Positions 1 through 7,359 of a DNA stretch of 33,600 nt are shown piece after piece. Location: positions 1 through 33,600 of the forward strand of contig CAUJEQ010000052.1 in assembly GCA_963169135.1 (NCBI GenBank). Direction: 5' to 3'. The DNA is from Chloroflexota bacterium. GTDB taxonomy: Bacteria > Chloroflexota > Dehalococcoidia > Tepidiformales > Tepidiformaceae. The position numbers were made by a program, and so were the translations under genes. Under the pieces are notes generated by a model. It ran no database searches. It saw only the letters and a program-made list of their open reading frames with translations, and was not told the DNA's origin. Position 1 is the first letter of the stretch, and the number at the start of each line of letters is the position of its first letter.

Positions 1-423
1 CAGCTGGAGCGCGACATAGGCTCCAGTGATCGACGCGGTTCGGGTGCCACCATCGGCCTGCAGTACATCGCAGTCGAGGGTGATGGTCCGGGGCCCCAGC
101 ATCTCCAGATCCACCACACCGCGGAGCGCCCGGCCGATCAGCCGCTGAATTTCCTGGGTTCGGCCGCCCGGCCGTCCGCGTTCGACTTCACGCTGGCTGC
201 GCGTGTGTGTCGCCCGGGGGAGCATCGAGTACTCGCCGGTCACCCAGCCGCTCTGGGTGTTCCGCAGGAAGGGCGGTTGCCGGTCTTCGACACTCGCCGC
301 GCACAGGACGCGCGTCCGCCCGAACTCGACCAGGCAGCTCCCTTCAGCGAAGTCGAGGACGTTGGTGGCGAGGTGGACGGGGCGAAGCGCGTCGGGGCGC
401 CGCCCATCGATGCGGGTAGTCAC
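1..423 (-). CDS. rph: Ribonuclease PH, N-terminal 141 residues (cut by window edge)
   Basis: RNase PH is a phosphate-dependent 3'-5' exoribonuclease that trims tRNA 3' ends. The reverse strand reads TTRIDGRRPDALRPV, then EFGRTRVLCAASVEDRQPPF and SGWVTGEYSMLPRATHTR, the N-terminal signature of the family. Further on come GRPGGRTQEIQRLIGRALR and LDCDVLQADGGTRTASITGA, including the DADGGTR-type substrate-binding loop. The family is about 240 residues long, so roughly 100 C-terminal residues lie off the left edge. The start is GTG at 423-421, preceded by GGAG with 8-nt spacing. It follows comEC on the same strand, but a terminator and a promoter lie between them, so it probably has its own transcript. 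Confidence 0.93.
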   Translation of the reverse strand, partial: MTTRIDGRRPDALRPVHLATNVLDFAEGSCLVEFGRTRVLCAASVEDRQPPFLRNTQSGWVTGEYSMLPRATHTRSQREVERGRPGGRTQEIQRLIGRALRGVVDLEMLGPRTITLDCDVLQADGGTRTASITGAYVALQL

Positions 424-454
424 AGTTGGAACTCCAGGGAGTGGGTAGGGGCGC

Positions 455-497
455 GTAGCCCTTGGGCTACCGTAATTCCGCGACGCCTGCCACGCAA
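455..497 (-). promoter_or_regulatory. rph promoter with a palindrome over the -10/start region
   Basis: On the minus strand TTGCGT (497-492) and TACGGT (474-469) are separated by exactly 17 nt, a good sigma-A-type pair. The inverted repeat GTAGCCCTTGGGCTAC (455-470) overlaps the -10 edge and the expected transcription start near 462. It could be an operator or a 5'-end hairpin. The positions are read directly; function is inferred. Confidence 0.5.
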
Positions 498-513
498 AAG
501 CGGAGCTACCGCT
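496..513 (-). terminator. Short Rho-independent terminator of comEC
   Basis: The minus strand reads AGCGG-TAGCT-CCGCT followed by TTT. This gives a 5-bp stem (509-513 with 499-503) that includes the comEC TAG stop in its loop, with a T-run immediately after. It is short, so strength is uncertain. Confidence 0.45.
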
Positions 514-2836
514 CTGTCGCAACGGTAATGGAGCGGCCGTCTGTGGAGATCGTGACCCGGCCGTGCTGATCGGTGCGGTACACCCTGCTGCTCGCCAGCG
601 CTTCCAGCGTCTCGGCGTGCGGGTGCCCGAAGCGGTTGTCCGCGCCCACCTGGATGACCGCGATGGCGGGCCGGACGGCAGAAAGAAACTCGGTCGCGCT
701 CGTCTTCGATCCATGGTGCGGCACCTTCAGGATGGCTGCGTCCACGTCCGCTGACGACATCAGTTCCAGCTGCGCGGCCGCCTCGATATCCCCCGCCAGG
801 AGGAACGCCACCGAGCCGTAGGAAACCCGGAGCACGACCGAGGCGTCGTTTAGCTGTCGCGGCTCAAGCCCTGGCGGGGGCCAGAGGACCTCGAACACGA
901 CCCCGTCGATCGTGAACCGGGCCCCTGCTGCCAGCACCTCCGGTGTGGCGAACCGGTCCTCAAAGGCGGCAAAGGTCAGTGTCCCGTTAGTGTGCCCCGA
1001 TGTGTATGCGGTCGCCACACTCATCCGGCTGGCGATCCCCGGCAGCCCGCCGGCGTGGTCTTCTTGCGGATGCGTGAGTACCACCACGTCGAGCGTTCGG
1101 TCCCAGTGCGGGAGCACTTCGCCCAGTTCGCGCGCCAGCCCGACGCCGCTGGGCCCGCCATCAACCAGCACCTGCCGGCCGTGCGGCGTGGTAACGAGAA
1201 TTGCGTCGCCCTGCCCGACATCGAGAAACTCGACCCGCAGTTCACCGGGGCCCCGGGCCGGCAGGATGGTGAGCGGGATCGCCGCCAGCGCGAGGCAGCC
1301 ACCGGCACCCGCCAGCAGAAGGCGGTTCACCAGTCGCTGCCTCCGCTCCGTGCGCGGAGGAGCTTGAGTGACCGGAGGGACATACCGGTAGGCCACGGCG
1401 CCCGATAGCAGCAGCGGCACCGAAACCGCGAACGCCGCTCCAGCAGAACCGCGTCCGGGAGATGTCGACGCAAACGGGAGCGAAGATGCGGCCGTGGCGA
1501 CGCCGTTGATGAACGCGAGCGGATAGTAGGCGGCGATTCCCGCCAGCCACCCCAGCTGATCCGGCCATGCCCCCAGGACCGCTGCGATCAGGCTCGTCCA
1601 GAACGCCACCACGAACACTGGCTCGACGACCAGGTTGGCGAAGGGGCTTGCCAGCGAAAGCTCCCCGAAGCTCGCCCACATGATCGGCGCGGTCGCGATG
1701 CTGGCGGCGACCGAGAGGGCCGACACCTGTGTCACCCAGCGCGGGACAGGCACGCGAGTCTTCAGCGTCCACAGTTCAAGGACATAACTCAGCCAGGGCG
1801 CAAGGGTCAGCAGCCCTGCTGTTGCCGCCATGCTCAACTGAAAGCCAACGTCCAGGGTGTTGGCAGGCTCAACAAGGGTCATCAAGATGAGGGCCCCGCC
1901 GAGAGCCGGCAGACCACTCTGGGGACGTCCGGCGACGCCGCCGGCCAGGTAGATCCCCGCCATCACGCCGGCCCTCGCTACGCTTGGCGAGAATCCGGCC
2001 GCCAGCAAGTAAACGCCGATCGTGAGCGCGGCAGGTATCCATGCGTGGCGGCGCCCCATAAGGGGTATCGCCAGGGCAAGCGTGACGGCTGCCACGAGGC
2101 TGACGTTCGACCCCGAGACCGCTACCAGGTGGCGCAGTCCGGAGCGGTTGAACGCTTCCTTGCTCTCCTGCGAGAGGTTCCCATCCCGGCCAAAGGCAAT
2201 ACCGGCGGCGAGCGACGCTTCCGGCTCCGGGAGCGACCTCTGGAGAGACCGGTCGAGCGCAAGTCGGGCTCGCACAGTTTCGCGCGCGAAGCTGCGGTCT
2301 CCGGCGCCGACCAGTTCGAATCGCGGGAAGAGCATGGTGGCCCAGATGCCCCGTTGGCGCAGGTAGGAGCGGTAGTCGAAGCCGTCGAACACCGGCGGAA
2401 GCTCGATCTCTCCGGTGAGCCGAAGCCGATCGCCGGGCAGGAACGACGCGTACTGGTGCAGGGTTACTCGGACGAGGCCAGCATCGCGGACAAGCGTCCC
2501 GTCGGCCGCGAGTTCGTCGATGCGCAGTTCATACGAGGTGCTGACTGCTCCCGGGTCTGGCTCGGAGACTACCGTTCCAGTCACTGTCGCTTCTTGCCCG
2601 GTGAACGCCACGACGGCCGGCGGCGCGGCATCGAGTGCATGGTCGAGCCGCCAACCGGCGACGAGCGCCATCACGATGACCGCGGCGGCCAGCTTCCAGC
2701 GCGCTCGCGCACCGGAAAGCGCCAACGCTGGCAGCGCTGCCACAATCCATGCCGCGCCGACCCACCAGGGCGCGGACCATGCGGCTACGGGGACCAGCCC
2801 GGTGAACCACCCCAGCGCAAGGGCTATCAGAACCAC
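506..2836 (-). CDS. comEC: ComEC/Rec2-type DNA uptake channel protein
   Basis: A polytopic membrane protein of 776 residues expected to move single-stranded transforming DNA across the cytoplasmic membrane. The N-terminus holds hydrophobic helices and a soluble beta-rich segment (about residues 80-160, DUF4131-like). The Competence domain follows from about residue 210, with FNRSGLRHLVAVSGSNVSLVA matching the usual RxxGLxHLLAISGxHV signature, with Asn in place of the common His. From about residue 532 there is a metallo-beta-lactamase-like domain: FLDVGQGDAILV, DGGPSG, THPQEDHAGG and LKVPHHGS. The start is GTG at 2836-2834, the most upstream start in frame before a TAG at 2875-2873; no clear Shine-Dalgarno is visible. 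A TGG-TAGCGT extended -10 (2878-2870) may drive it. No comEA is present in the window. Confidence 0.9.
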   Translation of the reverse strand: MVLIALALGWFTGLVPVAAWSAPWWVGAAWIVAALPALALSGARARWKLAAAVIVMALVAGWRLDHALDAAPPAVVAFTGQEATVTGTVVSEPDPGAVSTSYELRIDELAADGTLVRDAGLVRVTLHQYASFLPGDRLRLTGEIELPPVFDGFDYRSYLRQRGIWATMLFPRFELVGAGDRSFARETVRARLALDRSLQRSLPEPEASLAAGIAFGRDGNLSQESKEAFNRSGLRHLVAVSGSNVSLVAAVTLALAIPLMGRRHAWIPAALTIGVYLLAAGFSPSVARAGVMAGIYLAGGVAGRPQSGLPALGGALILMTLVEPANTLDVGFQLSMAATAGLLTLAPWLSYVLELWTLKTRVPVPRWVTQVSALSVAASIATAPIMWASFGELSLASPFANLVVEPVFVVAFWTSLIAAVLGAWPDQLGWLAGIAAYYPLAFINGVATAASSLPFASTSPGRGSAGAAFAVSVPLLLSGAVAYRYVPPVTQAPPRTERRQRLVNRLLLAGAGGCLALAAIPLTILPARGPGELRVEFLDVGQGDAILVTTPHGRQVLVDGGPSGVGLARELGEVLPHWDRTLDVVVLTHPQEDHAGGLPGIASRMSVATAYTSGHTNGTLTFAAFEDRFATPEVLAAGARFTIDGVVFEVLWPPPGLEPRQLNDASVVLRVSYGSVAFLLAGDIEAAAQLELMSSADVDAAILKVPHHGSKTSATEFLSAVRPAIAVIQVGADNRFGHPHAETLEALASSRVYRTDQHGRVTISTDGRSITVATER

Positions 2837-2884
2837 AGCGCGCGGACGGTACCAGAGCGAGCGGCCGGAACGCTACCAGGCGGT

Positions 2885-2913
2885 TTGACGGCCTCAGGAG
2901 CCCTCCGTAGAGT
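2885..2913 (+). promoter_or_regulatory. Sigma-A-type promoter of the thiolase-like/DUF35 operon
   Basis: TTGACG (2885-2890) and TAGAGT (2908-2913) are separated by 17 nt. The predicted start near 2920 gives a leader of about 48 nt containing AAGGAG at 2953-2958. The region is shared with the divergent comEC. Confidence 0.6.
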
Positions 2914-2967
2914 CCCGAGACGAGGGCGGCACCCCGATCGGCCGCACCTGGCAAGGAGTTCGTGCTC

Positions 2968-4164
2968 ATGGTCTCCCAACGGCGTGATGCCGCCATCGTC
3001 GGCATCCACGAGTATCCCAAACGCAAGGCCCCCGGAGTCACCCCGCTCCAGATCAAGGCGGAATGTGCCGCCAAGGCGCTCGACGACGCCGGACTCAAGT
3101 GGAGCGATGTCGACGGCCTCTACGACGCGCAGGATGGCGCGGGCATGGCCGGCCTCGGCCTTGCCGAGTACTTCGGCCTCAAGCCCAACGTGATCGACAC
3201 CACGGCAGTCGGCGGAAGCTCCTACGAGTTCCATGCCTCCCACGCAAAGCGCGACATCGCGGCCGGCAAGTGCAAGGTCGCCCTCCTGACCTACGGCTCC
3301 ACTGCGCACAGCGATTCACGGCGCATCGGTTCGATGGGCGGCGGAATGGGCGCGGGCGCAGCCAGCCCGCTCAGCAACATGACCGACCCCTGGGGCATGA
3401 CCCTCATCGCGAACTACGCCATGGTTGCCCAGCGGCACATGTACCAATACGGCACAACCAGCGAGCAACTGGCGCGCATCTCCGTCGCTACGCGTGCGCA
3501 CGCCATGCGAAACCCCGAAGCCGTCCAGGCGATGACCGACCTCGAATTCGTCGGCATCAACGAGATCACGGTCCAGGACGTGCTCAATTCCCGCATGATC
3601 GCCGACCCGCTGCACTTGCTCGAATGCTGCATGGTCTCCGACGGGGGTGGCGCGGTGGTCATCGCCTCTCCGGAAGTCGCGCGAGACTGCAAGAAGAAGC
3701 CTGTCTGGATTATCGGCTCGGGCGAGGCCACGAAGTACTCCGAAAACGGTGGCGACCTCACCGTCAGCGCCGCCGCCCAGTCGGGCCCGCGGGCCTGGGC
3801 CGAGGCGGATGTCCGCCCCGATGAAATCGACATCGCGATGATCTACGACTCGTTCACGATCACCGTCATGATCATGCTCGAGGACCTCGGGTTCTGTAAG
3901 AAAGGCGACGGCGGCGCATTCGTCTCGGAGCAGCGCCTGCGCTGGGACAGCCCGCTCAAGCCTGCACTCAACACCGACGGCGGCGGCCTGAGTTCGAACC
4001 ACCCTGGCATGCGCGGTCTCTTCCTGCTGCTAGAGGCCACCCGCCAGCTGCGGGGCGAATCGACTTCCCAGCGCGCAGACGCGCGTCTTGCGGTCGCCCA
4101 CGGAAACGGCGGCATGCTCGCGACCAGCCACACTGGTGGCACCATCATCCTGGCGAGGGATTGA
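2968..4164 (+). CDS. Thiolase-fold lipid-transfer/aldolase-like protein (non-cysteine thiolase family)
   Basis: A 398-residue protein of the SCP-x/Ltp branch of the thiolase superfamily. The start is ATG 2968, placed 9 nt after AAGGAG; a GTG at 2962 would leave only 3 nt. The first catalytic-Cys position of true thiolases reads TAVGGSSYEF (Ser84/Ser85). The distal CxGGGxG-type motif is AHGNGGMLA (His378), and the histidine motif NHPG (His345) is kept. YDSFT near residue 293 and LEDLGFC are typical of Ltp proteins. Both nucleophilic cysteines are missing, so classical thiolysis is unlikely. Family knowledge links such proteins plus DUF35 partners to side-chain retro-aldol cleavage (Ltp2-ChsH2 type) or acyl-CoA handling. 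The next gene, 2 nt downstream, encodes the DUF35 partner, which supports a two-protein complex. The exact substrate is unknown. Confidence 0.8.
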   Translation: MVSQRRDAAIVGIHEYPKRKAPGVTPLQIKAECAAKALDDAGLKWSDVDGLYDAQDGAGMAGLGLAEYFGLKPNVIDTTAVGGSSYEFHASHAKRDIAAGKCKVALLTYGSTAHSDSRRIGSMGGGMGAGAASPLSNMTDPWGMTLIANYAMVAQRHMYQYGTTSEQLARISVATRAHAMRNPEAVQAMTDLEFVGINEITVQDVLNSRMIADPLHLLECCMVSDGGGAVVIASPEVARDCKKKPVWIIGSGEATKYSENGGDLTVSAAAQSGPRAWAEADVRPDEIDIAMIYDSFTITVMIMLEDLGFCKKGDGGAFVSEQRLRWDSPLKPALNTDGGGLSSNHPGMRGLFLLLEATRQLRGESTSQRADARLAVAHGNGGMLATSHTGGTIILARD

Positions 4165-4166
4165 CC

Positions 4167-4574
4167 ATGGACCGGCCACAGCCACGCTTCCCCGAACCTG
4201 ACACCCAGCCCTTCTGGGACGCAACCAAGGAACACAAGCTCACGTACCAGGTCGACCGCGACACCGGCGATGTGGTCTTCTTCCCGCGCGCGCACAACCC
4301 GAAAAATGGTTCCCGCAATCTGGAATGGCGCGAGTCGAAGGGCGAAGGGACCATCTACAGCTACAGCGTCGTGCGTCTGAACCGCCACCCGGCGTTCGCG
4401 CCCCTCGGGCCGTACGCGGTCGCCTACGTCGACCTTGACGAGGGTTTCCGCATCCTCACCAACATCGTTGGCGTGGCGGACCCCACAAGCGACATAACAA
4501 TCGGCCAGCGCGTGAAGGTCCAGTGGGAGGACCAGACCACCGGGATCTCCTTGCCGATGTTCACTCCCGCCTGA
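4167..4574 (+). CDS. DUF35/OB-fold acyl-CoA-associated partner protein without zinc-ribbon cysteines
   Basis: A 135-residue DUF35 protein. The N-terminal helix PEPDTQPFWDATKEHKL is typical of the family. The rubredoxin-like segment that usually holds CxxC pairs here reads VDRDTGDVVFFPRAHNP with no cysteine, so the zinc ribbon has lost its ligands. An OB-fold follows: GEGTIYSYSVVRLN, AVAYVDLDEGFRILTNIVG, and IGQRVKVQWED. The start ATG lies 6 nt after GAGGGA (4155-4160), close behind the upstream stop. DUF35 proteins pair with thiolases, HMG-CoA synthases and Ltp aldolases, bridging or positioning CoA substrates. The immediate neighbour is such a thiolase-fold gene. A strong terminator closes the two-gene operon. 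Confidence 0.82.
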   Translation: MDRPQPRFPEPDTQPFWDATKEHKLTYQVDRDTGDVVFFPRAHNPKNGSRNLEWRESKGEGTIYSYSVVRLNRHPAFAPLGPYAVAYVDLDEGFRILTNIVGVADPTSDITIGQRVKVQWEDQTTGISLPMFTPA

Positions 4575-4599
4575 ACGATGTCCCGTCCCACGGACGAAG

Positions 4600-4630
4600 A
4601 AGGGGGCCGGTCATCGCGACCGGCCCCCTT
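4600..4630. terminator. Bidirectional terminator between convergent operons
   Basis: GGGGGCCGGTC (4602-4612) and GACCGGCCCCC (4618-4628) form a perfect 11-bp stem with loop ATCGC. AA/TT extend it to 13 bp. It lies between the DUF35 gene and the oppositely oriented NYN gene. Confidence 0.85.
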
Positions 4631-4655
4631 GACTATTCGGTGAGGCTGCCGCCGA

Positions 4656-5693
4656 TCAGGCTTTGACCTTCGACAGGATGTTCTGGATATCGACGTAGCG
4701 GTCGCCGGCGTTGCGGAGCTGCGTTGCCGTGCTCGTGCCGACACCGACCACCTCGACCCGGACGCCCTTCATCTGGACCACTTCGACCAGGCGTTGGAAG
4801 TCGCCGTCGCCCGAAACGAGGCAAACCACATCGAGGCGGTCCAGCATCTCCATGATGTCGAGCGCCATTTCGATGTCCACGTTCGCCTTGATGCTGCCAT
4901 CGGCAAACCGCTTCAGCGGTTTGGTGACGACGCGGAAGCCCTTGCCGATGAACGGTTCGGCGAAGCGTTGCGTTTCCAGGCTGACACCCGGGTCATCGTG
5001 GACTGGCGAGTACGCGATGGCCCGGACGAGTTGCCGCCCCTCGGTGAGGAAGTCGAGCAGCTTCTTCCAGTCGATGCGCGACCGAAGCCGGTCGCAGGCA
5101 AGCTCGATGTTTGCGGAATCGACAAAAACGCCGACGCGAGCGGGAACCGCCCCAGCAAGACCGCCACCAGCGCCCGGCACGCGCCTGGCGAGTTCTTCCT
5201 GCAGGCGGACCAGTTGTTCCAGCTGCTTGCCCTGCGACTCGATCGCCCGGGTGAGCGCCTTCAGGTCACCAGCGGCAACAGGGGCCGCTTTTGCCGGGGC
5301 GGGCGCCGCGGTCTCCGATTCAGGCCGGGGCTTCCGGGCGCGCGATGGTCGCGCGGGAGGCTCTTCCGGCTTTGGCTCCTCCGGAGGTGCCTCGGGCGCT
5401 GGTTCCGCGGCAGCAGCCGCGGTTCGGCGAGGCGCTCGGCGCGCCGCCGGCTTTTCGAGAACGGTGGCGATCGCCTCGGGCTCGGTGGGGGCTTCGGTTT
5501 CAGCTTCAGCCTCGGCTTCGGCCGTTTCGGTCTCGAGCGGCTTCCGCCGCCCACGCCCGCCGCGGGTGCCGCGACGGGTGCGCTTCTTGGCGTCCTCGAG
5601 TGCCTCTGGCGAGGGTTCAGGGAGGACTGGTTCTGGTTCGATGGCTGGAGCGGCAGCTGCCTTCTCACGCCTTGGGAAAATATTTAAGACCAT
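4656..5693 (-). CDS. NYN-domain (LabA/DUF88-type PIN-like) RNase-like protein with disordered basic N-terminus
   Basis: 345 residues. The C-terminal half (about 186-345) is a NYN domain: VGVFVDSANIEL (Asp192, Asn195), NVDIEMALDIMEML (Asp273), SGDGDFQRLVE (Asp296, Asp298) and VVGVGTSTATQLRNAGDRYVD. These acidic residues are the expected metal-binding site of a PIN-like nuclease. Residues 1-145 are low-complexity Ala/Pro/Glu and include a basic RRGTRGGRGRRK stretch (40-51), an RG-rich RNA-binding-like motif. A predicted coiled-coil (about 143-171) follows. The start is ATG 5693, only 12 nt after the mrp stop and without an evident Shine-Dalgarno, so it probably depends on mrp transcription. RNA substrate and role are unknown. 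Confidence 0.82.
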   Translation of the reverse strand: MVLNIFPRREKAAAAPAIEPEPVLPEPSPEALEDAKKRTRRGTRGGRGRRKPLETETAEAEAEAETEAPTEPEAIATVLEKPAARRAPRRTAAAAAEPAPEAPPEEPKPEEPPARPSRARKPRPESETAAPAPAKAAPVAAGDLKALTRAIESQGKQLEQLVRLQEELARRVPGAGGGLAGAVPARVGVFVDSANIELACDRLRSRIDWKKLLDFLTEGRQLVRAIAYSPVHDDPGVSLETQRFAEPFIGKGFRVVTKPLKRFADGSIKANVDIEMALDIMEMLDRLDVVCLVSGDGDFQRLVEVVQMKGVRVEVVGVGTSTATQLRNAGDRYVDIQNILSKVKA

Positions 5694-5705
5694 TCGTAGT
5701 TGGGG

Positions 5706-6773
5706 TTACCCACCCATCCTTTGCAAAACACTGATGCGAGCGGCAACGTTCTTGGCGATGCGCTCAATCGCTTTCGCCGATTCGGACTCCGGTGCACCGT
5801 ACACCACCGGGACGCCCCTATCGGCACCCTCGCGAACCGCGGGTTCAATGGGGATCGCGCCCAGGAAGTCGATCCCGAGTTCTTCGGCGGCCTTCTCGGC
5901 GCCGCCATGGCCAAAGATGTCGTAGCGCGTGCCCGTATCTGGCGCCACGAAGTAGCTGAAGTTCTCCACCATCCCGAAGACCGGCACGTCCAGCTTCTCG
6001 AACATCGCGACCGCCTTCATCGCGTCCTCGACGGAGACATCCTGGGGGCTCGAGATGATGACGACACCGGTGATCGGGGCATCCTGGGCCATGCTCATCG
6101 ATGCGTCGCTGGTACCCGGCGGCAGGTCGATCAGCAGGTAGTCCAGTTCGCCCCACGGTACGTCGTGGAGCAGCTGGCGCACCGCGCTGCCGATCATCGG
6201 GCCGCGCCAAACCACCGGCGTGCCCTTGGGAAGGAGGAACCCGAGCGAAACCACCTTCACCCCGTATCGTTCGACCGGCCGTAATCCATCGCTGGCGCCC
6301 GCCTGGAGGCCGGCCGGGAGCCCGAACATCGTCGGCAGGTTCGGGCCGGTGATGTCGGCGTCAATCAGGCCGACGCTCGCACCCGTCTTCGCCAGCGCAA
6401 CCGCGATGTTCGAAGCCAGTGTGGACTTTCCAACGCCGCCCTTGTTGCTTGCGATGGCGATGATGTTGCGGACGCCCTCGATTGGCTGCTTGCCCTCGCG
6501 CGGGTTGGTGGCCCGCACGTTCGCACCCCACTCGAGCGTGACGTTGCCCACGCCGGGCACTTCGGCGAGCGCGGCCCGGATATCGGTCTCGATCGTTTCC
6601 TTGAGCGGGCATGCCGGGGTGGTTAGTTCGATGGTGAGCCGGACATCGTCCCCGTCGATGGCAAGGTCTTTGACCATGCCAAGGCGGACGATGCTGGCGT
6701 GCAACTCGGGATCCTGGACGCGGTCGAGGGCTGCAAGGACATCATCGCGTACTGCGGGCGGAGCAGAGGTCAT
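5706..6773 (-). CDS. mrp: Mrp/NBP35-family P-loop ATPase (iron-sulfur carrier) lacking the CxxC motif
   Basis: 355 residues. Residues 1-95 form a MIP18/DUF59 domain with the conserved TTPACPLKE (Cys55). An MRP-type ATPase follows: deviant Walker A NKGGVGKST (110-118), DADITGPNLP (138-146) and LIDLPPGTSD (214-223). In ApbC/Mrp proteins the C-terminal GxVENMSYFxCPxC motif supplies the bridging cluster ligands. Here it reads MVENFSYFVAPDTGTRYDIF, so both cysteines are replaced (Ala277, Thr280). The ATPase fold is intact, but canonical cluster bridging by this motif cannot occur. The start ATG 6773 has AGGAAGG upstream at long spacing. The gene forms a likely operon with the NYN gene. Confidence 0.9.
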   Translation of the reverse strand: MTSAPPAVRDDVLAALDRVQDPELHASIVRLGMVKDLAIDGDDVRLTIELTTPACPLKETIETDIRAALAEVPGVGNVTLEWGANVRATNPREGKQPIEGVRNIIAIASNKGGVGKSTLASNIAVALAKTGASVGLIDADITGPNLPTMFGLPAGLQAGASDGLRPVERYGVKVVSLGFLLPKGTPVVWRGPMIGSAVRQLLHDVPWGELDYLLIDLPPGTSDASMSMAQDAPITGVVIISSPQDVSVEDAMKAVAMFEKLDVPVFGMVENFSYFVAPDTGTRYDIFGHGGAEKAAEELGIDFLGAIPIEPAVREGADRGVPVVYGAPESESAKAIERIAKNVAARISVLQRMGG

Positions 6774-6898
6774 GGAATGCGGAGGCCTTCCTGCCGGCCT
6801 GGTGCGTCAGTCTCGGGATCGTTGTGGCGGGCTCCCCGCGTGCCGTTGGCGTCATGGGGGAATTCGCGAACGGGGGCTGCTCGTGCAACCTGTACCAG

Positions 6899-6921
6899 CC
6901 GGTAAAGTGATCGTACCGGTA
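6899..6921. promoter_or_regulatory. CCGGTA/TACCGG inverted repeat in the divergent region
   Basis: CCGGTA (6899-6904) and TACCGG (6914-6919) are inverted around 9 nt, and TACCGGTA (6914-6921) is itself palindromic. The same CCGGTA half-site recurs in the palindrome at 7012-7027. This 272-bp gap separates mrp from a small divergent gene and holds no other gene. An operator role is inferred only from symmetry. Confidence 0.3.
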
Positions 6922-6998
6922 TCGGGGCCACCGGGGCAAACCGTTTACCCGTCATTTCGCCCGGCCGGGTTAGGTTGGACGTGGCCCCCGCCGGATCG

Positions 6999-7027
6999 GT
7001 GCTACACTTATCTTACCGTCCGGTAAG
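6999..7027 (+). promoter_or_regulatory. Extended -10 promoter with operator-like palindrome at the transcription start
   Basis: GTGCTACACTT (6999-7009) contains an extended -10 (TGC-TACACT); no good -35 is seen. The perfect inverted repeat CTTACCG-TC-CGGTAAG (7012-7027) covers the expected start near 7015, the usual site for a repressor. The shape resembles TetR-type operators, but no regulator gene is adjacent. Confidence 0.5.
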
Positions 7028-7045
7028 CATGAACAGGGAGAATTC

Positions 7046-7267
7046 ATGACAGACATGGTTACTCGCGAGACCGCAGCAACGTCCGCGCTCTGCCGCCATC
7101 ACTGGGTCATCGAAACCCCGAATGGCGCGCTCAGCAGTGGCCGGTGCAAACGCTGCGGCGTCGCCCGCGAATTCCGCAATTCGTCCGAAGAGGCCCTCTG
7201 GGACAATGACAGCTTCAGCCTGAATGGCTCCCGCTACCGCGGGCGCAGGGCTCCCTCGAACTCCTGA
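7046..7267 (+). CDS. Small Cys/His zinc-finger-like protein, unknown function
   Basis: A 73-residue protein. It contains CRHHWVIETPNGALSSGRC followed by KRCGVAREFRN, a C-x2-H-W ... C-x2-C arrangement (Cys16, His19, Cys34, Cys37) that could hold one zinc ion. The middle WVIETPNG...GRCKRCG pattern resembles short conserved proteins of unknown role in Chloroflexota. The start ATG lies 5 nt after AGGGAG (7035-7040), a strong site. It is monocistronic, with its own promoter/operator and a terminator 25 bp after the stop. The tail is polar and Arg/Ser rich. It may be a small regulator or RNA/DNA-binding protein; this is unproven. Confidence 0.75.
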   Translation: MTDMVTRETAATSALCRHHWVIETPNGALSSGRCKRCGVAREFRNSSEEALWDNDSFSLNGSRYRGRRAPSNS

Positions 7268-7292
7268 ATAGTCCGTCCTTGCACAATCGCTG

Positions 7293-7324
7293 ACCGGCCG
7301 GTACCCACCGGCCGGTTCCGTTTT
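7293..7324 (+). terminator. Rho-independent terminator
   Basis: ACCGGCCGGT (7293-7302) is repeated at 7307-7316 as its own reverse complement, giving a 10-bp stem with loop ACCC. TTCCG and TTTT (7321-7324) follow. It ends the small zinc-finger gene before pyrD. Confidence 0.8.
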
Positions 7325-7346
7325 CCAATGCCGGCGGGCGAACCGT

Positions 7347-7352
7347 TACACT
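7347..7352 (+). promoter_or_regulatory. -10 element for probable leaderless pyrD transcript
   Basis: TACACT ends 7 nt before the ATG at 7360, and no Shine-Dalgarno is present. This spacing places transcription initiation at or beside the start codon. The -35 is weak. Confidence 0.45.
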
Positions 7353-7359
7353 CTCTCCG

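Noticed and set aside
2045..3193. Long plus-strand reading frame opposite comEC and the thiolase promoter
   Set aside because: It is antisense to comEC motifs, has low-complexity Arg/Ser/Pro composition and no family signature. It is a typical GC-rich shadow frame.
6899..6921. Repeated TACCGG motifs as a CRISPR-like or satellite array
   Set aside because: Only short half-sites recur, with no regular spacing or conserved repeat unit.
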